A DNA stretch of 64,000 bases from Atriophallophorus winterbourni (lineage: Eukaryota; Platyhelminthes; Trematoda; Plagiorchiida; Microphallidae), in assembly GCA_013407085.1 (NCBI GenBank), contig JACCGJ010000646.1, positions 54,880 through 118,879 of the forward strand, in the 5' to 3' direction. Made by a program: the position numbers and the translations under genes. A model generated the notes under the pieces. It searched no databases. It was not told the DNA's origin and saw only the letters and a list, made by a program, of their open reading frames with translations. Within the stretch, counting starts at the first letter, position 1; every line of letters begins with the position of its first letter. Positions 38,001 to 50,000 of the stretch are shown one piece after another.

Positions 38001-41000
38001 TACGATGTTGTTCGTTTAAAAACCATGACCTTGTGGTGGTTCAGGCTACGTGAAATTACAGTATTTGTGTAAAAAGTAAAAAGGTAACCACTCACAATAA
38101 TTCTTCGATTGAATTGAAAACGATTCTCCTCAGCTTGGCTATTGGCTATTCCGGTCCAAACGTCAAAGTATTATCACCGCGGTAAATCCAAGAATTAGCT
38201 GTGGCTGAAATATGGAGCGGTCCTTTTATAGCAGGCAAGCAATCTTTCCGCAATCCACAGTCAGAACTCCAAGCACGCAGTGCGGGTATCAAAAGAGATG
38301 AGAAGAGCAACTCCGAGCAAACGAAAATTTATATTCGTAAAATCCGGGTACAATTCAAAAAGTGTACATTGATTGATACAAACAAAAATGTTTACAGAAA
38401 AACGCCATAGTACTCCCCCCTAGAGCGTCGGGCCTAAAGAAGACGCTCGAAGAAATCGTTAGGCTGTGAAGTCATCAAACTTTGATGGAAAATGGACTCT
38501 ACGACCAGATCGGGTTTGCCTGTTATGGTCAGTTTGTTTGATACACGGGGGTAAAGGGGGTTTCGTTGGGGTTCGGGAGTACCGGTGAGCTTCGGTTTGG
38601 GGGGTGGAGGGACAAAATCTTGAGGAGCAACGTTCGGGGTATTTTCTTTCGCCTCTGGTGCCGGTTCGACGTAGGCTACTTTCAAACGATCGACGCTGAC
38701 GGTCTCGTGTGTTCCGTTGCGGTCAATAACGAAGTATTTTGGATACCTGTTGATTACCTTGTACGGGCCAGTGTATGGCGGCTGTAGCGGTCGGCGTACA
38801 TGATCTACCCGCACAAACACAAAGTCGCAAATGTTCAAGTCAGGTGGAATGTAGCAGGGTTGAACGTGCTGTCGAGTTGGGGTAGCTCGTAAGTTTTTCA
38901 TTAGGCTGCGAAGGCGGCTGACATATTGTGGCACGGTAAGGTCCAATGACGAGTCGGAAGATGTCAGGAATTCGCCTGGAAGGGTAAGTGTACTACCGTA
39001 CACCATTTCAGCAGCTGAACACCCTAGGTCTTCTTTCACTGTGGTACGTATACCAAGAAGTACTAGGGGTAGTGTCTCGGACCAACGTTCAGTATTCCCA
39101 TGACACATGAGTGCGGCTTTCAGTTGGCGGTGAAATCTTTCGACTAAGCCGTTCGAAGAAGGGTGGTAGGCTGTAGTCTGAATGTGTTTCGTACCGAGCA
39201 TGTTGTTCAGTTCCTTGAAAAGCGTTGATTGGAATTGGGAACCTCGGTCAGTAGTGATGGTGTTTGGTACGCCAAAATTACTGATCCAGTGCTGAACAAA
39301 AGCTTTAGCAACAGTTTCTGCACTGATATCAGGGATTGCTACTGCCATTGGCTAACGCGTAAAACGATCAATGCAGGTAAGTATGTAGCAACATCCGTTA
39401 GAGACTGCTAGTGGGCCCACGAGATCCAAATGCACGTGTTGGAAACGTTCAGTAACTGGTGGGAACGTACCAGGGTAGCTGATAGTGTATCGCTGAACCT
39501 TGCTCTGTTGACATCGCAAGCAACTTTTTGTCCAAAGTTGTATGTCTTTATGCATGTCAGACCAGAGGTAGCGAGAACTGATTAATTTTCGTGTCGCTCT
39601 TACTCCCGGATGTGAAAAACCATGCAAATGGTCAAAAACTCTACGTCTCATGTCTGATGGGACGATCGGACGCGGTTTTCCTGTTGCCATGTCACAAACC
39701 AGGTAATGTGGAGAATCGGGTATCGGGACTCGGCGGATTTTTCCCATCTCTGAAGTTTCATATCGACTTATTACCGGATCAGATTGCTGCGAACGTGCTA
39801 GTTGTTCCAAATCGATTCCAGGCAGGTCGATGGCACTCAGTTGAATCCGAGAAAACGTATCCGCCACTGTGTTTGACGAGCCGGATAGGTAACGGATGTC
39901 GCTCGTGAATTGGGAGATGTAGTCTAATTGACGGATCTCTCGCGGTGAATAACGATCGGAAGTTGTGGCGAGTGCAAACGTTAGCGGTTTGTGGTCGGTG
40001 TAAACCGTGAAACTGCGACCTTCGGGTAAATGCCGGAAATGGCGAATGGAATAATAAACAGCGAGGAGCTCGCGACCGAAGGTACTATATCGTGTCTGCG
40101 CTGGCTGTAGTCGGCGTGAGAAGAAGGCTAGGGGTCTAATCGTGTTATCGACCTCTTGTTGGAGTACTGCGCCTACCGCTTCGTTTGATGCATCGGTAAC
40201 AAGCGATAAGTGAGCATCTGTCTCAGCTGATATATAAGTCAGAGTTGTCGCCTGCTCAAGGGCGGATTTAAGCGCGTCAAAAGCTTCGATCGCTTGTGGA
40301 TTCATTGAAAAATTTCTTTCTTTGCAGCGAAGTAAATCTGTAAGCGGTTGAGCTAACTTCGCGCAATGAGGAATGAATCGTCTATAGTAGTTAACTAGGC
40401 CCAAAAATCGGCGCAACTGGCGGATTGAACTCTGGCATGGATAATCGCGGATGGCAGAGACCTTCTGTTCAACGGGTTTAATTCCGGTGGAATCGATGCG
40501 GTGACCGAGAAAGTCTAGTGTTTCCACATGAAAGATGCATTTATCTGGATTCACGACAATACCATACTGAGATAGGCGCTGAAAACCTCTCGAAGATGCT
40601 TAACATGTTCTGTCGATGTGTTGCTAGCAATTAGCACGTCATAAATATAAACGTATACAACGGGCAATCCCCTTAAATACTTGATCCATAAAACGCTGGA
40701 AAGTTTGTGCGGCATTTCGGAGGCCAAATGGCATTCGTACGAATTCATATAAGCCAAATGGTGTCGTGACAGCCGTTTTAGGGATATCTTCCTTCGCAAC
40801 GGGGATTTGGTGATAGGCGCGTACTAGGTCAAGCTTCGAGAACACGGTTTTTCCGTTTAGGGACGCCGTAAAATCGTGGATGTGTGGAATGGGATAACGG
40901 TCTGGTACCGTAATGCGATTAAGTGCCCTATAATCTCCGAATGGGCGCCACGTATCTGCGGTACTTTTTTCAACCATATGTAGTGGAGAAGCCCATGGTG

Positions 41001-44000
41001 AGGTCGACAGGCGGATGATTCCTAGCTCCAACATATGTTCAAACTCTTGTTTGGCGATCGCCAGTTTGTTTGGAGCTAGTCTACGTGGTTTGGCAAAAAC
41101 TGGAGGGCCACGTGTGACAATGTGGTGTTCGACCTGGTGTTTGACCACATTTGTGAATGACTGTGGTTTGAAGATCTCCGGAAACTGGACTATGAGTTCC
41201 TTGCAAGGCTGGGTGACGACTGGAGTCAAAACTCGAATAGACTGTATGGATGTGTAATGGTATTTGCCTATTGAATTTAACTTTGTGGTGTTATCAATAG
41301 GTCTTCGTTGGCTTATGTCCACCGCGAGGTTGAAATTAGACAGAAAATCTGCACCCAAAATCGGAGTTTTCACGTCTGCAATGGTGAACACCCAGTGGAA
41401 CGATCTTCATAAGCCCAGGTCTACCGCGAGGGACCGATGACCGTAAGTGGCTATCCGAGTACCGTTGGCCGCCTGAAGGGTCAATCACGACGAAAATAGC
41501 TTCTACTTGAGCGAACCATAATCTAGGGTTTGCTACGCCAAACTCAGGAAGTGATACATGACCAATATCTGCTGGGATAGGTGCTGCCTGTGGAATACTG
41601 TCCATATTAATGAAAAAATGTAAAAATATGCTACAAAATCAAAATAGTGGGGAGTATGCTATAGCGAAAATAATCGGGCTCACCAAATTGTGGTGGTTCA
41701 GGCTACGTGAAATTACAGTATGTGTGTAAAAAGTAAAAAGGTAACCACTCACAATAATTCTTCGATTGAATTGAAAACGATTCTCCCCAGCTTGGCAATT
41801 GGCTATTCCGGTCCAAACGTCAAAGTATTATCACCGCGGTAAATCCAAGAATTAGCTGTGGCTGAAATATGGAGCGGTCCTTTTATAGCAGGCAAGCAAT
41901 CTTTCCGCAATCCACAGTCAGAACTCCAAGCACGCAGTGCGGGTATCAAAAGAGATGAGAAGAGCAACTCCGAGCAAACGAAAATTTATATTCGTAAAAT
42001 CCGGGTACAATTCAAAAAGTGTACATTGATTGATACAAACAAAAATGTTTACAGAAAAATGCCATAACCTCAAAATAACTTGTTTGTCATGACAACAACG
42101 CTCGAAAATGTTTGTATCAAATGATGAAGTAGATGAGACGGCGGCATCAAATTATTCATTAGCTGAAATAAATAATTTAGAGTTATTCGGGAATCAGGAG
42201 GATATTTCGAATATTTTGGACGAAATAACAACAGAAATAGCTCAAAAACGAATCACATCCATAGAAAAAGACGATTATATAACAAAAAGAAGTAAAGAAA
42301 ATTCAGATAGTTTATTAACTAATTTGCTGAGAAAACATAATGAACTCATTAAAATATGTCATCAAAAGGTGCGTGTTTAAAACTCATTATCATAATTGTT
42401 TCTTCATTGTGAACGGTAATTATAATTTTTTAAACTTATTAATACATATCTATTTTTTAGAACGTGGCAAAGAGTAATACACCGAGCAATTAATTAAAGA
42501 GAAATGAATCTCATCTATAAACGTTTACAACATTTATTTAAATGTGCTTGACCGTACCTATTCGTTGAAGAGAATTGCTCCGATTTTCAAAAAGGGAGGG
42601 CGCGATTCCTGGGAAAATAATCGGTGTATCTGTCCCATTTCAGTAGCTCCGAAAATACAGGCCACCATCTTGCTTCGCCGATTGAGTACCAAACGAGAAG
42701 AGTAAATCCGTGAGGAGCAAACTGGGTATCGTGCCGGTCGAGGGTTTGTGATGAATTATTCTCTTCAATTGAATGCTTGTTTCCATGCTATCCATAACAT
42801 TCATATTCTTGTTTTTTTATTCCAGCTACTATACTGTTGTTCTAGAAGATTAAAGCCTATTCTACGGCATTTGTCTCCTAATATCTCTGAATGTTTGAAA
42901 TCATATAATATAACAATTTAATCTTCTATGGACAAGGCACTTCGCCCAGATCGCTTTGACGTGGACCCCAATACTTCAGATGCAGGTAAACGGTGGAAAC
43001 ACTGGCATTTCAATTTTACAAACTATTCAGAATCTCTCAACGCCAAAAACGAAGACAAATATCAAATACTAGCTAATCACATTGCAGCAGATGTGTTTGA
43101 GCATGTCTCCGAATGTGAAAACTACGACACAGCTATTAGTTTTCTTAATGCGCTTTATGTGAAACCCAAGAATCTTGTTTACGCGAGACACCTACTTTGT
43201 ACATGCAATCAGGATGTCGGAGAATCGATTGATCAATATTTACAGAAACTAAAGAGACTTGCCAAAGATTGTGCATTTAAAACGGTCACAGCTGATGAGT
43301 ATCGTGATGAAGCAATTCGTGATTCATTTATCCGTGAACTATTATCAAACAATATTCGTCAGCGGTTATTGGAACATGATTATTTGAGCCTTGACCGTGC
43401 TTATACACATGCTCGAACCCTCGAGTCCGCGGAATCTCAATCTATGTATTACGTTCATTCACACGTACCCACTAATGAGAGTTGTGCGGTATAGCCAAAC
43501 ACAACACATTCACTCGATCCAACGGTCACTCACAATTTAACAGATATCACGCCGAAATGTTTTTTCTGTAGCTATAATAAACATCCTAGACACAAATGTC
43601 CCGCAAAGGATGCCACATGCAAAAATTGTAACAAAGTTGGTCATTTTCAGCGTTTTTAAATCGGCTCCCGTAACGAAACACGTTGCTTCTATCCAATCTG
43701 ACAGTTATTCACAGTCCTTAATGGCATCTATGCCCACATCTCTTTCACGTACTGTGATCAAAGTCTCAGTAAACGGTCTCCCCCTCAATGCTCTTATTGA
43801 CACCGGTAGCTCGGAGAGTTATGTTGCCACCGAAATTGCATTTTCCAACCATTGGACTGTGTATCCATCGACGACACAAATAACCATGGCGTCCACAAAT
43901 CTGTCCAGCAAGACGTCAGGACATTGTTTTGTAAAAATTAAATATCTCAATATTTCTTACGATCATGTCAAACTATCGACCCTTCCTAAACTGTGTTCGG

Positions 44001-46997
44001 ATGTTATCCTCGGCCATGATTTCTTGATGCAACACAAAGACGTGAGTATAGCATTCGGCGGTCCGAAACCTACGCTTTGTCTCTGTTCTCTAAAACCCGC
44101 TCGAGTCGAAGTACCAACCCTGTTCGGTACACTTTCATCTGATTGCCATCCCGTCGCCACTAAATCTAGACGCTTCTCACCGTCCGATCAACGATTCATC
44201 CAAAATGAAATTCGAAGATTACTCGAGGATAATATAATAGAAACTACTTCATCTCCTTGGAGAGCCCAGGTATTGGTAACATCAAATGAAAATCACAAAC
44301 GCAGAATGGTTGTTGACTACAGCCGCACCATCAATCGTATTACACAGCTCGATGCCTATCCTTTACCACGCATTGACGAAATGATAGAAAAGATTGCTGG
44401 TTACAAAATTTTCACCACTTTAGATCTCAAAAGTGCTTATCATCAGATGCCAATTCGTGACGAAGAAAAACAATATACGGCTTTTGAGGCTTGCGGTAAC
44501 CTATATCAATTTTGTCGTATCACTTTCGGTGTTTCTAATGGTGTTGCCTGTTTTCAGCGGATCATTGACGAAATCATAGGCAATGCACATCTGGATGATG
44601 TTTTTGCCTACGTAGACAATGTGACCATTTGCGGTCGAAATAAGGAGCGGCATGATGAAAATTACTCACAGTACCTAAAAGCTGCAAAAGAACATGGACT
44701 TACGTTTAATGAAGGTTAATCTATATTGGCTGAAGATACTATTACACTTTTGGGTTATCAAGTATCTAAAGGAGTGATCAAACCAGACCGGGAACGGTTC
44801 CGCGCCTTACGAGAACTTCCTCCCCCTGAAGATATTAATGTTGTTGGCCTCAGTCGGTCGATGTCGACCATGGATGTACGTCACATCACATGAATTTCAT
44901 ATTTTGCAGCATTTTTGAATGACTAAACAGTCCGATTCGGGAGGAACAATCTCTCCCGCAGCGCTTGCAACGATATTCAGAACTCTGATGTATTGCATCA
45001 GTTGCACGCCGGCGGCGTGATCTGCGTTCAGCAGCCAAGAGCTGTATTTGCTCCTCCCCGGCTTGCAGACGACGCTTTACATAATGCCTCCAAAGTGAGC
45101 GGTCAAGAGCAAGTTCTTCTCAGCTTGCGGGGTCAATGTCAAGAGCTTTCATATCTCTTTTGCAAACATCTTTGTACCGCAAGTGCGGTCTGCCCAATGG
45201 TCGACTTCCTAATTGCAACTCACCGTAGAGTAGATCTTTCGGAATACGACCATTTTCCATTCGATAGACATGACCAAGCCACCGCAGGCGGCGCTGACGT
45301 AATAGGGTGAACATGCTCTGTAGACCAGATTTTGAAAGCACTTCAGCGTTAGTCACTCTGTCCATCCACGATATGTTCAAGATACGACGGATGCTTCGTA
45401 GATGGAAAGCATTCAGCTTCCGTTCGTGTCTTGCGTGGGTGGCCCAGGTTTCACTGCCGTATAGTAAAGCATTTAGTACGCACGCGCTGTATACCATCAT
45501 CTTTGTCTTTACAGTCAGCTTGCGGTTACCCCAAACACGAGAGTTCAATCGGGACAAAATTACAGCTGCTCTGCCAATCCGCTTATCAATCTCCGTGTCT
45601 AGCGAGAGGTTATCCGCAGCGGTTGAACCAAGATATGTGACATGATGTACTGGTTCAAGCTGACAGTTTCCAACAGTGATGATTGGTGGCGATAAAGTCC
45701 CTTGACCAAGGACTTTGGTCTTGCTCATGCTGATTGTAAGACCAAAGTCTTTGCATGCCGACGAAAAACAATCCATTAGCGACTGTAGGTTCTCTTTGGA
45801 GTGAGCAATAATGGCTGCATCGTCGGTGAACAACAGCTCACGGAATATCACATCCCGTACTTTGGATTGTGCTCTCAATCGGTTCAGGTTGAAATGTAAA
45901 TCGTGATATTCGATCGAGAAAAATTGTCCAGTATTACTCGTCACGGTTTTCGGGGACATGGGCAACATAATACCTCCTTGTTTCTAATCGGTCCGATGAG
46001 TGCGATAAAACAGTTACTCGATTTCCGGAAACTTAAGCGCTAACAATTCTGGTTTAGCGCTTGATGTCAAGTTAAATGCAAACTGAATCTACGTTGATTT
46101 TATCGAAATACGTGCATACCAGAAAACGTTTGAATAACTCTCTTGTTTTCGTAGGGATATCATTGATCCTTTTGAGTGTCCTTCGTGCAGATAGAATAAT
46201 CAGCACATATAGGATAAAATCCGTTACTTCCGGGACACTATGGAGGCTACTCTTAGTGAGCAATTTATTTCTGTAAGAAAGCGTGATTTACATTATCGAT
46301 CAATGAAAGATGTTTCAGCGAAAAAAGCCGCCGTACTTGTTTCAAGAAATCACTATGTATAAACTGGGTGCACATTCTTATTCTGTAGTCAAAAAATAAG
46401 ATGTGAGTCTCCATCGAATCTATTGATTTCTCTTGGTGGGTTGTGTTGCGTAGAGAATTCAATATGATAACAAAGACGAGTAAATCACATCTCTACACAC
46501 AGAACGACGTTTTCTCTTTACTGATGACAGATTTATTTAAATAAACGCCTTGGAATTCAGAAATACATATCCAATAAAAATTAAAATAAAAATAATCATT
46601 AACGGATGTAAAATTCTTTTGTTACATTAATGTAAATCCGTTTTGCATTCAAAATAAGAAGACAGCACAATATCTCTACCTTGATATTTTATATTTTGCG
46701 AGATTAAACCACTGAGCAAAATGAACCTTTCTGTTGATATTAAACGAATTCTCTCCGTTTTCAGGTTGGCATGTTCAGTGGTGTCATACTTGTCTTCGAT
46801 GTCCGGAAAAAAGACCCAACGCCTATAATTGATACCACGTAAGAATTATTGTTCAACTAAACCCACTCTGAAAGATATTTGCTTATACCGATTGATGATA
46901 CGATAAGGTGTGTGATACAGTATACGGGAATATGCGACATTTCTTGAATTTTAAATCAAAGCAATGACGATATATTCACAATCAATGTCAATGTCAA

Positions 46998-47089
<92 letters not shown>

Positions 47090-50000
47090 AGTCTATTTCC
47101 TAATATGATGTTTATATGGTTTTTATCGAATAGTCTATCAATTTAGCTTTCGTGCAACCTTAATATTTAACTGAATTAATTTTTCACACCTATCTTCTCC
47201 TATTATTTTTCTGTTTGTATTCATATGATGGTCATCCTTTTCAATAAAAGATATTCCCGCTCTGTCCTCAGGCATGCCATAGGGCGTCATCTTGGGGCAG
47301 TTCGGAAACTTCAATGGGTCATCCGCCAGTCTGGAAGAGCGGAAAATCTTTCCGAAGTCCTGGTTTCTGTGTCGACAGATGGTCGTGTGACTGAGTGGTT
47401 CGTTCGTAAAGGTTTCGATAGCACTGGTGAGCGAATTAGCGCGATCTATATTTAACTTTGATTTTTTCAATTAAATTTCAACTCTTACTGAGCAATCAGA
47501 CACCCGTTTTAACGGTCTAGATTTTTTAATCCACCATGATAGCTAGATGTCTACGGCAATAACTATGTTAAAATCACTTGAATCTTCTCATAAAATTTTA
47601 AGTTTTCTCCTTTAGTATTTGCTGTATGTTCCCTGTCTTACTTAGTGGCAATCTGAACGAAAAGCATGCAGACGTCTTTGACCAAAACATTTATACAATT
47701 TACTGGGTGTATCAGAATAATTACAGCTGTACTTTTTATTGAATAACTGGTGATATTATCGTCAAAAGGCAAGTGACTTAAAACAGCAGCGCAGCATTTA
47801 CTTGACTTTACAATGTGTGCATATACACCAACTAGGGTTTCGTTGGGAGTTAGAAACGGTCAGCTCTTAATTATCATGATGTTGGATTTAAATGTCAAGT
47901 ATTTCGGATTGCGCATAAAACAAATGTCAACATTCCTTCCTTTTGGACTGAATTTTTGCTGCTTGCACTTTTAAGATGGAGGCGGAATAATCACATTCAT
48001 TAGTCAGTGCATAAATTATCGATATCAATGCTTATGTAACCACTGTTGCTGTAAATTGAGACAGTCTACCCCGTTCTGTAGTGAATCAATGTCGTTTAAC
48101 TTACGAATAGTTTAGTATGGAGTGTCAATTATTTTATTTGGCGTTACAAATAATTCTGCATAGTTGTTAATATCTGAATATATTGAGTTTGCGTATCCAT
48201 TCTTCAGTTTCGCCAGTAGACTAACCTAAAAATAGTTATTTACAATGCAAATTTTCGTGTTATTCTCTCTCTCTCTCATACAGGTGATTGTGATTACCAC
48301 TGCGGTAAGTTGAATGTAAATAATAATTATTTTAACGATTACATTATTGCTTAGTAAGATATTATTACCAGTCCTAAAGAGATGGTCGGTCAGAAGTTGG
48401 ATGCTGTCTTTTAGCGTAGATTTTTGTTTTGTATTGACAGCAGCAGATATCTTCCATTTGCGCTCTATAGAGCAAGAGTCTGGGTCGGCATACTTCCCAG
48501 TAGTGAGAATTGGAGCGTGAAGACACAACCGGATTTATTTCTTCCCGTGCTTACGAATGATTTAAAATGGGGATGTGCAATCACACTGTCGTGTACACCT
48601 TACTATCCTTCAGCCAATGGCTCTGTAAACTGCTTCACTTGACCCATAAAAAATACACAAGGCGATAGTTATTTGTTCATCATAATATATGAATGATGTG
48701 TGATGTTACCGCGCTAACGAGTACTATGAGAGCTCGAGTACCATGTAGCCGCTCCTGGTGCGTACTCGAAAAAACAACTGCCCAAACTCAGTCCCATTTA
48801 TTCAGTGACGTTGATAAAAAAATCGAATCCAAGTTTCGTGGCTTCCCAGCAAACAATTTTGGACTTTCCAGACGTATCTACGTTCGGTTCAAATTACCGA
48901 TTATTTTTACCGTAAAATTTGCTACAGAATATTTTTTTAAATTTAGTTGGATTAAACAAACCTCTTACTTGCGGAAAAGTTTGCATTAGGGCAAAGTAGA
49001 AATATTACACATCCTTGTGCCGTTAGGTTTTATCTTTAATCCTCCATGCATAATAGAAATCATGAAGTCTTCAGGTGTCCACAGCATGCTCTGCTATCAT
49101 GCTTTCAGTGGAAATACCTTCCGGCACAGGTATTTCCTCAGATTTTGCAGCCATTCATGTAAGCGGATTACTTCATTGTTTAAAACGACGTGAAGCGTGG
49201 GGTGTAAATCCATGGTGGATATCAAGAAGGACGATATCCACAACCTGTAAACCACGATCTACGTTGGTATTCATCATATCTCTCTAACCCGATCACCCCA
49301 ACTTGCAGCTTATGCCCAAATTAGTACACTGACATTTTTACAAATACGGCCAGATATATTCATTTCCAAACATTAATATTTGAATCACTTAAAAAAGCAA
49401 TATCATTCCTCGCTTAGCTTTTTCTTCGATCGTGTGTTTTCATAATGGTGTTTGTTTAACCATAGGCGAGTAGTGATGCCCCAGCTACTGGATGTATCAA
49501 TATAAAATGCTGCCACAAAATTCCGTCAAAATTATTACTCCTAATATTGAAAAAAGTTAATCTGAATTCGCAACAATGTCGTATTTTTTCAGAGTTCACA
49601 TCTACTACACTTACACACAACAACCAGAACGTAGAAATCACTGAGTTTAATGGTAGAAAAAGCAGTAGGCTTAACAATAACCATAGAATGACAGGTATAT
49701 GGAGTAAAATTATAAAAACTCTCCAAAATCAATAGGGATAGTCACATGGTTCGTTATATACAGAATATATTTTAATTTTGTTAGATTAAACAAACCCCTG
49801 ACAAGCTGTATTTTTTCATTCGGTGGAGACAGTACGATTAGTGTCCGTGCTCCCTTAAACAATAATAATTTCACGATTTGAAGGTTTAATGGTGAAAAAC
49901 TCAAATAACTGTACAATACCATAAGATATACGTATAAAATTTTAAGATATCGTACTTTCATGTTTGGATTCAAGTAGTTCCAATCTTGAAATGGAGTCAG

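Larger units (their letters stand above)
38032..42066 (-). mobile_element. CsRn1-like Ty3/gypsy LTR retrotransposon, young but deleted
   Basis: Minus strand. Two LTRs of about 378 bases, 38032-38409 and 41689-42066, differ at only four positions that I can see. A 4-base ACCT occurs at 38028-38031 and 42067-42070 and fits a target-site duplication. Next to the 5' LTR the minus strand reads TTTGGTGAGCCCGA, a plausible primer site resembling the tRNA-Trp end used by CsRn1 relatives; a purine run (AGGGGGGAG) lies before the 3' LTR. Internal sequence is shortened: gag is joined directly to late protease. Confidence 0.9.
42928..44842 (+). mobile_element. Third Ty3/gypsy element, 3' truncated
   Basis: Plus strand. 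gag, protease and RT segments in order. The sequence stops at 44842, where a minus-strand RTE-like fragment begins, and no RNase H, integrase or LTR was found afterwards. No LTR was recognised upstream either. It belongs to a lineage different from the other two (RT box [11 protein letters not shown]). Confidence 0.8.

Noticed and set aside
45901..45968. N-terminal extension of the RTE frame to 45968
   Set aside because: This part belongs to the flanking intron shared with copy A (20418 onward), not to the element.
46964..47146. Open frame rich in IYLS repeats
   Set aside because: Translation of the TATC microsatellite.
49075..49160. Possible WD40 exon ([12 protein letters not shown])
   Set aside because: It first looked like the missing segment before GTEEG, but 51101-51230 matches much better and has the right phases.
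49591..49692. Exon-like segment with AG acceptor and GT donor after 49590
   Set aside because: DNAI4 exons 8 and 9 join in phase and align to the family without a gap, so this segment is not needed. No motif is present in it.
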